Positions 1 to 11,261 of a stretch of 64,000 nucleotides of DNA are shown here, in pieces. This DNA is from Asterias rubens. Taxonomy: Eukaryota; Echinodermata; Asteroidea; Forcipulatida; Asteriidae. The notes under the pieces are model-generated. The model saw only the letters and a list, made by a program, of their open reading frames with translations. It was not told the origin of the DNA and ran no database searches. Both the position numbers and the translations under genes were made by a program. The number at the start of each line of letters is the position of its first letter. Position 1 is the stretch's first letter. The stretch spans positions 15,663,634 through 15,727,633 of the forward strand of contig NC_047065.1 in the NCBI RefSeq assembly GCF_902459465.1, given 5' to 3'.

Positions 1-837
1 TTTCACCTTTCAGGATTTCCCAAGATACTCATTTGTGGTCAGGAAAGGGGAGGGGAGTATGTGCCAAATTGCACGGAAGTCAGTAAATGTTACTAATGGC
101 ACACTTGTTTGCTCAGCCAAAATTGGGCCCTACTGTATATGTTCCATGCCATTTTGGCATGAAACCTGTTTTTACCCATTTGCCAAGAGAATTTCTGTGA
201 AACTTTGAAAATGTGAAAATGTAATTTATTACATTGATTATTAGAAAAGTTATTTTCCAATGTTGAGAGCTTCAGAACTTGTTTTTATAATGTTCACCTT
301 AAGGTTTCATAAAAAAAAACATTTCTGTTTCCTGTATCACTAATCCAAACTGACATTATGGAAGGTCTACCCTTTAACTTGCTTTAAACTAACCCAAGAG
401 CTTTTACTCATAAATTGTCTTGCAGTTTCAGTATCTCAAAATGGCCATGACTTGTTCAAAATAACATAATTTATTGATTTCCAGTGGAATCGCTCAGTTC
501 CAGATGTGGATTTAGGTGATTAGAAGGTCGGACTATGAAATTATGGTTTTGGTAAAATATATCATTCTCCAACCAAAGGACTAATAAATTTGTTAACCCA
601 TGATTCTCTTGTAAGAAAGAAGGTACTCGTCTTTCAAGGCACTTCTTTGAAAACTGAGGCGCCATCAAGGGCCATTTTCTTAATAAAATAAATTATAATA
701 ATTATTATAATAATAATAACATAGAGACACTTGTAATTAAACAACCTGCTGTGTGTTCAAGGCATATTAAAACCAAAAACCTTCTTGTGCAAACACTGCA
801 ACTAACTATCCTTGGGTTTTTTCACATCACATTTGAG

Positions 838-1203
838 ATTACCCCCCTTTTTTACTTGGTAAACAGCTGTGGAGAGCTGTTGATATTATAAATTCTTTCA
901 AACAATCAGATTGTCTATTTTGAAGGAATGTGGTATTGAGAAAGAGGTTACTACTGAAACAACAACAAAATGAACTCGAGAAAGGCTTCCAACATGAAGT
1001 TTTTCTCAGGCTTCTGAAAGCACACATTTCTAACAAGGATGTTTAGCTCCTTTCATTTTTCTTGCAACTTGATGACCAATTGAGCCAACATTTTCACATC
1101 TCTGTCCTTTTATGCATACAACAATATGCTGGGAAACACCAAGTGAGGACACTGAAGTGAGGACACTGGTCTTTGACAACCAAAAGTGTACCCTGCCCTA
1201 AAG
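838..1203 (-). repeat. Decayed foldback MITE copy
   Basis: The right part reads CACCAAGTGAGGACACTG, then GGTCTTTGACAA, then a CCCTGCCCTAAAG end. It also contains a GAGAGCTGTTGATA segment and a TCTGAAAGCACACA segment. All of these recur in the same order in the better-preserved copy at 23200-23579. The left terminus is not clear, so the start is approximate. Confidence 0.5.
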
Positions 1204-1618
1204 TTTTCAAACATTTTTTTTTAAACTTACATGATCAATTTATTTTTTACATCAAGTGCAAAGCTTTCACTTTCAGTGGTCAGACTTTTGTTTATTTTAT
1301 TTTTTATGCATTGTAGGGTCTTCAAACATCATAAATAATCATCTTATAAATCCTTGGCTGACACATGCACTAAAAGATGCCAAATGCGTTCAAATCTTCA
1401 ACTGCGGCAAAGGATTAAATATAAACATTTAGCGCTTAAAGCACGCACATGCAGTAAATCTAAGCTGATTTGTATTCCCACATAAATAACAGTTGGGATT
1501 GGTAGTTCTCTACTTTGCAATAATGTCTGCACTGAGTTCACAGAGAATTGAGCCAAGAAAACCAGTGACAGATGGTCAGATATTTAATAATAACAAAACA
1601 GACTGAATGCTTACTTAC

Positions 1619-1862
1619 TGCTTGAACGGAGACCATCGGGCATAACCATACTAGCCCCAGTTACATGTAATTGATATGGACTGAGAGATATCTTCATCAA
1701 AATAGGTTCATGTTTGAACCATGGGTTTGAACCAGCTATTTTCTTCAACTTTATGACAAATCCATTGTGGACATTGTAGGACTGTTGTTCACCGTTGCTG
1801 GGGCACAAATAAGCCTGGGTATAGACCGTTATCACGGTGTGGTCATCTTGATTTAACTCCAT
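1619..1862 (-). CDS. Possible initial coding exon, unrecognised
   Basis: On the minus strand an ATG at 1862 opens a frame of about 81 codons. It runs into a textbook donor: GTAAGT begins at 1618 directly after codons for a Ser-rich end. The peptide has balanced, globular-looking composition, with stretches such as VHNGFVIKLKKIAGSNPWF and SPYQLHVTGASMVMPDG. I do not recognise a family. An in-frame stop lies 9 bases upstream of the ATG, so this would have to be a first coding exon; no promoter or second exon was found. It could equally be a chance ORF or a fragment of a mobile element. Confidence 0.25.
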
Positions 1863-3249
1863 TCCAACTCATTGTAACCAAACTGAGGCTGGACAAAATA
1901 GTAGTCTGGTGCCTTGCGCAATGAATGTTAGCATTCAATACTGTTATTAGAAACAAGGAACTTGACCAAGATAATGACAGCATGATAAAGGTATATAGAT
2001 TCATTTTATGTACCACAGGCATTTCCGATCAATGATCTTGAGTCTTGCCGCAACTTTAGCTTGGCGCGAGTTGAAGCCTAGCGCGTATTGCGTAAGCAAA
2101 CGTTCTAGAGTGCCCCAGAAATTGCGGACAAGTTCTTATGAAATCAGACTAAAATGGATTGGTCTTTGTTCGAACATCCATTTTATTTCATTTCTTGTTT
2201 CTCCTGTCAGAAACAAACAAAGCAACTTTGTAAAATTACATCATTATATTTCCAAGTTGCTGAGCTTTATAAAGCCAAACATTGAACTAGTTTGTCCAAC
2301 TCACAGGCTGAACGACTCAAGCAAAGTTTAATGTTTTAGTAGTACAAACAAATCTGCTTTGTCCAAATACAAAACCCATTGCAAATATTTACTTAAAAGT
2401 TGATATGAGGCGGCCATGTTTGAATTATTTGGAATTTCCCAATCATGAACATGTATGTTTGGAATTTCGAATGGACTTTGTTTAGTTACTGTGGCAGCGT
2501 GGGGTACTTTTCCAGCTGTATATGAGGATTCTTTCTTTTGTTCCAGTGTTTAGTCTTTGGCTTGACCTTTGTCGTCAAATTATTCATATCAGAATCCATC
2601 CATTCATGAAATGAGAAGACTGGTTTCCATTTGAACTCTAAAGGGAGACATGGTTGAGTACATGTCTGGGTTGCTGATGCTTATCACTGGGTTATTTCTG
2701 GTTATTTTTGAAATAATTTTACTTTGAGATTATTCCTTGGAATGGCTGAATATACACAGGTAGGTAAGATGTAGATTTATAAATCATTGTTATATCAATA
2801 TTTATTGAGGTCTTTAATGGTTGTCCAGTTATAAAGTAAAGCTGTGGTGCGGAGAATTGTGCGGTAAGGCAGAAATATTGTCATAGAAAATATTGGTTTT
2901 TGATGAGCAATCGTGAATGCTCCTGAAAAAAGTAAGACATTTGCTTTCTTCAAATAGGCGTTGTTTCAAAGCCTGTGTGCTGGTCGCACAGTTAACAGAC
3001 CAGTCATCAGGCTACATGTTTACATTTTTATGGTTCAGGTAACCGGCAAGGCTAACTGGTTGTTTAAACAGTTTTGTTTAACCTTAAGTTTTTTTTTCTG
3101 AAACAGACAGTTTTATGTACTTGTGTAACAGACCGTTTCAGAAACGGTTACTCACCATAAACGCACAGCAGGGTTAATGTTTCTAAGTGTTGTTTTAAGC
3201 TTTGCATGGTGTGGAGAAATAGGAAGAAACTATAAATAAATAAATAGCA

Positions 3250-3400
3250 AGTTTGCGGGTACTACCATGTGTGAATCTCTTCAGTTTACGTGTTGGCTCT
3301 GAGAAGAGCCGGTGTGGTCTCGACGTTTCGATCAGTACTCTGCTCGTCTTCAGCAGTTCATGTTTCGGTTTGACTTTCAACATTATGTTCTTGTAACACA
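3250..3400 (-). repeat. Dispersed repeat with GTTTCGATCAG core
   Basis: This carries the series TTTGCGGGTACTACCATG, AATCTCTTCAG, CTCTGAGAAGAGCCGG, GACGTTTCGATCAG and CTGCTCGTCTTCAGCAG. Diverged forms of the same series occur at 25385-25505 and 40680-40815. No coding potential was identified; it may be the terminal part of a retroelement. Confidence 0.5.
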
Positions 3401-5669
3401 TGGGGTACCAGACATTTGAAACGAGAATTTCAGATTCATGTAATGTTCATTGTATCTTTCACAAAAGGTACAAAGTTTGTATACAAACCATGAACGTTGT
3501 GAGAGTCAGTGTACAATGTGAACTACATCAGTCGTTATTTGTTTGGAGCTAGCTGGAGATGAGGACTGGTTTGACTTAACAGCGCCCTCTTGTGATGGCT
3601 CCTCAAATAAATTAAATTATGTAGCTGTGTACACACGTTGGGAAATCTGCTTTCAATCTGACTGTGTGTTTGTGCTCATTTCCTCTGCTTAGATACCAGA
3701 CAATTGGTTGGATCAACAACATGCTTATTCTTTGCTTGCGTGACTAGAAATGGGTTGAACTCTTCAAAATAAATTCTGAGTTTTCATAGTTGTACATTTG
3801 TGCCTTGGATTCAGTCTGATGAGATGCAGAATAACAATTTTTAAAGATTGGTGAAAGGTTGTTTGTAATCTCTACCCTTAATATTTTTCTCAACAAACTG
3901 TTTTGTTTGTAAATTAATTACCAGATCATGTTTTTTTTCCTAAGTATTTTTAATTGAAAAAACACACAAAAAAACACCTTTTTGTTGTTGTGGTGTATAA
4001 CCCATAAAGTCACTGTTTTGTAAAACTATGAGGTTTATAGTAAAACCTCAATAGTTTTTTGTTGTAACGTTGTAGAATTCAACTTTATTGACAATGGGTT
4101 TGCCTCATTTCCAGATTAATCCAAAGACCTTCCAAAGACAACAAGTTTTTTCTTGTTAAACCAAAATATTGTGGTTTGTAGAACCCACATTTTTTTTGTT
4201 TTTTTTTAAACCGCAGAGCTTTGGGGAACCCCATACTGTTTCATACGGTTAAAAAACACCTCACACTCTACATTGACTTTGGTAGCTACTTGTTGTTCCA
4301 AGTGGTCGTCCTTTTGATTTTGTAAACGGCAAATGGCTGAGGTTGTTTACATGTACTTTTGCGGTAATTCAATTTCCCACAGCAATTTTACGTACTTCCC
4401 CGGGACTTCTCTTGTACATTGTGGACCAAAATATCACTTTCCTGTTTGTTACACAAACAACTGTTTGCCAAAAGTAACAACCCTGTAAAAGTCAGTAGGT
4501 ATGAGAAATGTGGAAAGTTTGTTTGGCCTTGGAGTGTTATTTTTTAGTTTGGTTTGTGTTTTTAACCTCTATTTGTTCGTTCTTCTTCAGATAACAATAG
4601 GCTTTGTGTTTGTTTTTAGACATTTTTTGTTCTGAACTCGAAGAATTGTCCTACATAAAGAGAACTTTTGTTCCTTCAATATTTACTTTAGTTTTTTAAA
4701 TATTCTAGCATAATCAGGTCGTTTCAGCTGTGCTCCTTTTTGTAAAAGGTTAATTTATTTCCTTGTGATAATTCATATAACCAAGAACTCCCTACATGGT
4801 TTCTTATTTGTGATTTCAATAAGATAAATGAAATGCCAGACTGGTCTATGCATTTCTTTATCTCAATTATAGCCTACTTCTGTGAAGTTGGGCCCAGTCC
4901 TCAAACTTAACACTAACAATAACACCCGCCCACTCATTAAGCAAAAGGTGTGGTGCCCAGTGTGTTTGCTGTGGTGCCCTGTGCTTTTTTCTTGACAGAA
5001 GAACCCCTTGCCTGGCCTCTTCAAAAGCAAAGTTCAAGTCCTTGTACATTGTAGGTGTATGTTTTGTTCAGACTTGGTCAAGATATTTTGTCATGTATCT
5101 CCATCTAACTGAAGAGTAAAAGTGAAACAGATTTGATTTCCATTTTATAAATATATTATGAGTAATTAACTGGCAATGCCTTCACTAAAACAGACTGATA
5201 CCACATCCTAAAAGGTTTTTGGACGCATTCAACAAGGTAGTTGTCTCCTGCTCATCCTGGTGAATGTGTCACTGAAACATGAAACCTCGCAGTACTGTGT
5301 TTATGGGAGAGAGTTCAAGGATCAAATCATGACCATATTCTGTAAAGAATTCAAAAACAACAATGCAAAGGGTTCAATTCGTGGCTTATCATAGAGGATG
5401 TGCAATGATGGAAACTTGAGTACTGTATTATGGATTTTAGTATAGTTCCAGTGTAGTTCAGTGGTCTGAAAACTTTAAGACCAGTGACCCCATGGAAATT
5501 CAAGGTACTTGGCACAGAGTCTGCAATTCTGGGAGATTCCCTAGGTTGAAAGTAAGGGGTAGGGGGGCAGGCTGTGTTTTCAAAGTTTCACAGACTCTCC
5601 TCCCTGTTTTGTGTGACCCGCTGGATTACTATTGACCTCACATCATGACCTAGACTTGTGAACAAGTCG

Positions 5670-5994
5670 TTAAAGGAAGTGGACACTATTGGTAATTACT
5701 CAAAATAATTATTAGCATAAAACCTTTCTTGGTGACGAGTAATGGGGGAGCTGTTGATAGTATAAAACATTGTGTAAAAAACGACTCCCTCCTAAGTGAA
5801 GTAGTTTTCGAGAAACAAGTAATTTTCAACGAATTTGATTTTGAGACCTCAAATCATGCATCTAAAAGCACACAACTTTGTGTAACAACGGTGTTTTTTT
5901 CTTTCATAGTTATCTCGCAAGTCCGATGACCAATCACGCTCAAAAGTGAGAAGACTGGTCTTTGACAATTACCAATAGAGTCTGGTGTCTTTAA
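5670..5994 (-). mobile_element. Foldback MITE, AAAGG(C/A)AGTGGACAC family
   Basis: The element starts TTAAAGGAAGTGGACACTAT and ends with a diverged inverted copy finishing CTTTAA, with TTAA at both edges. It contains the family's inner landmarks: the TTTTGAGACCTCAAAT palindrome arm, AAAGCACACAACTT, and GGTCTTTGACAATTACCAAT. It encodes no protein and would depend on a transposase elsewhere. Confidence 0.85.
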
Positions 5995-8559
5995 TGTCGT
6001 GATAGCGTAATACACTCAGTAGCTAGTAGCTCTCCACGATAGAAGACAGCTTTCGCGAGGCTGCTGGATCCCGACTGCTCTCATTATGAAACCATATTAT
6101 CTGCAAGAACAGTAGTCGCGTGGAAGTCGGTAGTGTCTCATTCTTCACGGAGAAAGTTGGAATGCTTTCATCATGACAAACATTTAACGACTTGTCCACA
6201 AGTCTAGTTTGTCCTCAGGTCCGGACCCTTCTAAGTTTTCTTATTTCAAGACATCACATTATAAACACCCGTTTGTTAAGACCCTCCAAAATAAAATTTA
6301 TGTTATTTCAAGTGCCAGCCGCAAGCTGTGTTAGACAATTAGAATTCTATCATTACATTGTGATGTTCAATGTAAATCAACTTTTAAAGAAGGAGACCAT
6401 TTAAAACCTACGAGCAGAAGCTCCTGTTTACCACAGACCCTCCAGCCCAAGTGGTGAATCCATTTGTGTTTTAGAGAACGCTGATGTAGACTTGTTTGTC
6501 TACCTGCAATAGTCATTATCATCGAGGCGGTAGTTTGTACATGCTATCCCTGACCGTGACAAAAACTCAACTGGTTGTGTTTAGGAAAGAGGAAATGTGT
6601 CATTTACCATCTAGGTTAGCTAGTCCTGCATGTTGTGAATCGATTCTACGTCTGGCTGATTACCTGTCTCTCAAAGATGGTGCTGGCGAAGATGATGATG
6701 AAAATAACGTTTGTACACAAAATAAAATTAATTGTAGAGAGCGGAAATACTTGTCATAGTGTTTTGATTGATTGATTTACTTTTAATTTTTTTGGATGGG
6801 GGACCATGCGGAAGCTGCACAAGAGAAGAATTGTTCATTGTGATCGTTGGTGCTTTGCAATGTACTTTGAATTAATATACGTCTCAATAAGCCATTTGGC
6901 AAGTAATTGTCTGTCTACTTTGTCTATCTAGCATTTTGGAGAATGTGGTTCATTAAAAAAAATGAGATGGAAGAAACAGATTGGAACAGAAAGACATCTT
7001 GCAATGATAGTTTTTTTATCTCTACAATAACAAAATGAAACATAAAATATTCAAGATTAATTTAAATAAGTGGTGCCCTTCATTCACACATTTTGAAGGA
7101 TGACATTCCTCAAGACATTTTTCTACAAGTGATAATTATAACCATGTTAACTTACACAGTGCATGTATAAAGTTTGTTTTATAATAGTGATGTTTGACTT
7201 CCTCAAAACATTGACTGTGGTACACTTGATGTTTTGACTTCATGTTAGTGTTTTGACTCATAATGGGAACTTGAGATACAAAATGTTGTATGTTGCTAGT
7301 GAAGATTGCCAAACAACACAAGGTTCAAAACAGAGTTCAAGAAGAGATGGTACTCACAGATAAAAAAGTATAAATAAGATAAGGATTCAGTGTTAGATAA
7401 ACACCTATAGGACTGTATGTTTGTTTTTGTAAAGGGAAGGGTACATGTACCAAGGTATTTTCTCCATAGTAAAGGGCATCTACAATGTACCCATGAAAAA
7501 TTGGTAAATTTCTACTTGAGTATTTCAAGGGCACCAAGGTAATAACCAGGGGGCATGGAGGCTTTCCCCTTTACTCTATTAGGCCTGCACCTTTATTTAT
7601 TTATTTTTTATTTATAAATCTCCTCAAAACCTTTTAAAAATGGAGAAGATACGAAGATTTATAAACTTTATGGACTTTTGAGGCAATTGTCATTGTTGTC
7701 AATCATGTACTTTTATTATCATGTCCATATTGTTTGTGTTTAAGGATCTCAATGTCATTGACCTAGAGTGATTACTGAGAAATGATAAGTGACTCTTCAT
7801 TGTCAACAGACTCATAATGTCAATGATAGGTCAATGGGAAGACCCTGTTAGTTCGCAAAGTAAAAGGAAAACCATGTAATGTTCTAGGCAAATGTGTGTG
7901 GATCATTGTATTCTACTTTTTAAACATCTTTCTAAACATATGCATTTTATAACAAACGGTTACAAACGCTTTTCAAAGACCAACTCGACCGATCCAAGGC
8001 AACGTGTTCCTTTAAGTCGGATATGTTTACTGTTTAAATTAACGACGTACCTCATTAGGTTGTGTCAAACCCTTTGTAAATTCCAAAGTAAATGAAACAG
8101 GGCTGCCGGATAAGCCTAGGCATTCAGATATTATTTGTCACAAACTAAATCTAACAAACATATGTCGCTGAATTCTCCAATGAAGTAATTAAAGCTTTCC
8201 CACGTCGCATGGTACATGGAGCGAGCTGGGTCTGTTCTTCATTACCAAGTTGTGGTAAACAACAATATACATTTCAGATATCATATGGAGGAAATATTTC
8301 AAGAAATACTTTTGTGACAAGTATCTTTATGATGAACACTGGATTAATTTGGTGTGTTTGGAATTTGGTGTTTTTGTATTGTATCCTTGTTTTGTCAACA
8401 GCTCAGTTTAGAAGGGGGTGCCAGTCAGAAGCCTTCCAACCGTTTACTGCTGTAAAACAAGGGATCACGTACACCCCAGTTAAAGTTACAACCAGGGAAA
8501 TGGCACAAATAGTCTGGGTCAAGGAAGACATTTCATTCTAGCCAATTTTTTTAGCTTAG

Positions 8560-8737
8560 CAGCTGTACCAGCTAAATTTCAATTTGTTGCTTGTTACTTG
8601 TTACTGGTATTCAGATGTTGTTTGCTTATCCTGAAAGCCATGTGGTAATTTGGTTGGTAATCCTGTTTTTATCAAGAAGGGAAATTTCATGCTTAGCAAA
8701 TTTGTGTGCTTAGCACCTCTATGAAATTAGGCCCTGA
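8560..8737. repeat. GGGCCCAATTTCATAGAGCTGC-family repeat, one end
   Basis: The stretch includes GGTAATCCTGTTTTTATCA, TGCTTAGCAAATTTGTGTGC and a terminal CTATGAAATTAGGCCCTG. All three are shared with the complete copy at 32735-32969. The left end is truncated or too diverged to place. Confidence 0.6.
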
Positions 8738-8819
8738 AGGTTGTATTGTAAACTTGGCCTGGGCTATACAGGACAGTTACATGTGCGAGTTGAATGACTT
8801 CTGACTCAGGCACCCACAA

Positions 8820-8935
8820 ACAATTCTGACATAATAGGGAGACTGCCAGCATAACGGCTATAGCTCAGTTAGTAGGCAAAAACTATTAAATTGGCTCAAA
8901 GGAAACCAACCTCTTATTGCCACAAACATCCGCCC
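8820..8935 (+). repeat. tRNA-derived SINE head
   Basis: It opens with CAATTCTGACATAATAGGGA, then GACTGCCAGCA, followed by TATAGCTCAGTTAGT, which resembles a pol III A box. The same lead sequence precedes tRNA-like segments at 14765 and 18962, and CAATTCTGACATAA recurs at 57306. No cloverleaf can be drawn, so this is a SINE and not a tRNA gene. Confidence 0.5.
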
Positions 8936-9384
8936 ACGAATAAACCCCCCAAAACTCTGTTGTTAATTTTAGCATTTTTTAGAACTCAGTTGGTTAAAGC
9001 TTGGAGGTTGAAGAATGGAGGTAGAACTCCATGGTTAAAGTCCGATGGTTTTTCAACCATCCCAAATAGCCACCGGTAAATCACAATGTTGTTTAACCCT
9101 TGTACAGAGACACATTTTGATTTACACTATACTCCAGTTAGTGTTAAACTTCTAGGCTGAAAGGCACCCATTCCTATCCACCCTTGTTGCCGTAGAGCAA
9201 TGATTTCCTGTCAAACTTCCTCAATTTCCAGTGAGGTCCTTTGATGTAATCATGGTGTGGATGACTTCGTCAGGTTCCCTGTATCACATTCTAGTCACAC
9301 TGTGTTGATATTTCCTGTTCAGGGTTTGCCCATAATTATATACTTTTTTTCCAGTGACTGGCCAGCAGAACTAGGATCTAGCTT

Positions 9385-9762
9385 GACACTGGACCCTATT
9401 GGTAATTGTCAAATACATGTCTTCTCACCTGGTGTATCTCAACATATATGCATAAAATAAAAAACCTGTGAAAAATTGAGCGTAATTGGTCGTCAAAGTT
9501 GCAAGATAACTATGAAAGAAAATACACCCTTGTCATTGTCACATAGAGTGTGTGCTTTCAGATGCTTGATTTCGAGACCTAAAATTCTTAATCTGAGGTC
9601 TTGAAATCAAATTTATGGAAAATTACTCCTTTCTCGAAAACTACTTTCTTTCAGAGGGAGCCTGTTTCTCACAATGTTTTATATCTCAACAGCTCCCCAT
9701 TACTCGTTACCAATTAAGTTTTATGCTAACTATGACATGTATATAGTGTCCACTGCCTTTAA
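9385..9762 (+). mobile_element. Foldback MITE, AAAGGCAGTGGACAC family
   Basis: The left end is damaged (GACACTGGACCCTATTGG). The remainder follows the family order: TGGTGTATCTCAACATAT, the TTCGAGACC / GAGGTCTTGAAATC inverted arms, TCTCACAATGTTTTATA, CCCCATTACTCGTTACCAA and a right end GTGTCCACTGCCTTTAA. Confidence 0.8.
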
Positions 9763-10940
9763 AGACATAGAGGAAGGATTGTAATTTATTACAATCTCCA
9801 AGACAAACAGCTCGCAAAATTGGAATTGTCCTATTAGGCCCTACCTGTTTAGTAATGTTTCATGAAGTGGTAGCACTAATTACATAGAAAACTGCATGAG
9901 CTTTCATAGGAACCAGGTCTTCATCTGATGCAATGAAAGAGAACAAGCTAACTACAAACAAGAAAGTAACGGGTGAATGAATTCAATAACAAAAGGTGGA
10001 TTCAGTGACTTAAGAGGATCTATTCCTGGTTGTGGATCAGGGAAAACATGGTCCCTATTAAATACTTGATCAATTCAGTCCAGGTACTTAACAATCTTTT
10101 GTTCAGCTGCTTTCCTTGAAGAAACAAACCAGAATGTTAAAGGAAACCGCCAGCTCATCTCTGACAGCTGATTGGTCCAGACAGACATGACATCACAGGA
10201 AGAAGCTTATTGGTGCATTCCATAGTAACCACAGGCTGTTGTTTGGCAAGGTGCAGTGTGTACATGGACTTGCACTGATAGGAAGTCGTATTGGGATATG
10301 GGGACGAGTGGTTCCGGTGGAATCAACACACAACTATTGTGTTGAGTGGTTTGCTATGCCTACGCCGTCAAGCTTCATAGAATGAGCACTGTGATGTCCA
10401 GACTCACATCCTGGACAGAAAGAAGGCGAGTCCCTTGTTCGGTTAAATAGCCAAGAGCTGAACTAGGTCATTGCACAGTTGACATCTGATATCAGTGGTG
10501 TAGATGTTCTGTGAAATCCTAGCCGGTTAATATCAGATCTAAGGCATTGAATGTCATGGATTGTGTTTCATATCTTGTTGTTTAGTTGGACTGGATGTCT
10601 AGTTACTTTATTTCCACGACATTGGTGGCTTGAAGACAAGTATTTGGTGCTGACTTTCTACAACGTTTAACGACTTTGAAACGAACAGATGGTGTTGAGC
10701 ATTTTCTACAGCTCACAATGGTTTAAAAGTGACATCATGTACATGTGCATTTGCAATGATTTTATGCCGTCAATGAGCTACACACTACCTGTAATGCATA
10801 GCAGCATTCAGAGCACAATCGATTGACATTTACAACGACAACTGTATTGACTTCACACCCATGATACATAAATTCTCCGCTTGGACGTCACGGCATAACA
10901 TTCTCCTACACTACTACTGATGCTAGATAACTCATGGTGC

Positions 10941-10949
10941 TATAAATAG
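10941..10949 (+). promoter_or_regulatory. TATA box of the CAS-family gene
   Basis: TATAAATAG stands about 30 bases upstream of a pyrimidine-rich TTTCTCCTCAGA stretch (10969-10980) that can serve as initiator, and about 310 bases upstream of the chosen start codon. A transcript beginning near 10972-10978 would have a roughly 285-base leader. Spacing and sequence fit a focused metazoan core promoter; the transcription start itself is inferred. Confidence 0.6.
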
Positions 10950-11261
10950 CTCTTCCACCGCAAGTGACTTTCTCCTCAGAGTAAATCATACAGAGCCTCA
11001 GTGTCTTCTGAACGAGCCGATGCTCAGACGTGTTTTTAGTTTTTCTATATCAAACCACAATCACTGCTGGTAAATCAACGGCTTGTGTTTTCCTGTGCTG
11101 GATCTTCAGGTAGATCGGTCTACGACTGTTTCATGATTGGTTTTTACTTGCGGCCAAGTTAACTGGATCTACTCTATTAGAGATACATAAGATTTTCTCT
11201 CGCTTGTTATGATTTTGTAATCAACAGGGTTTGTCAAAATTTACTGCTGGTACAATAAACC

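Larger units (their letters stand above)
1..10900. other. Gene-poor upstream region with repeats
   Basis: This stretch is AT-rich with many short homopolymers and no open frame that I can tie to a known protein. What can be supported is listed separately: a decayed foldback element (838-1203), a doubtful minus-strand exon (1619-1862), a dispersed repeat copy (3250-3400), two foldback MITEs (5670-5994 and 9385-9762), a GGGCCC-type repeat end (8560-8737) and a SINE head (8820-8935). The remaining ORFs of 60 to 110 codons have no domain, biased composition and no splice context. Distal control sequence for the CAS gene downstream may lie here but cannot be pointed to. Confidence 0.6.

Noticed and set aside
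8209..8541. 110-codon plus-strand ORF with a hydrophobic stretch
   Set aside because: No start context, domain or splice borders; composition is that of AT-rich noncoding sequence. A gene cannot be excluded but is not supported.
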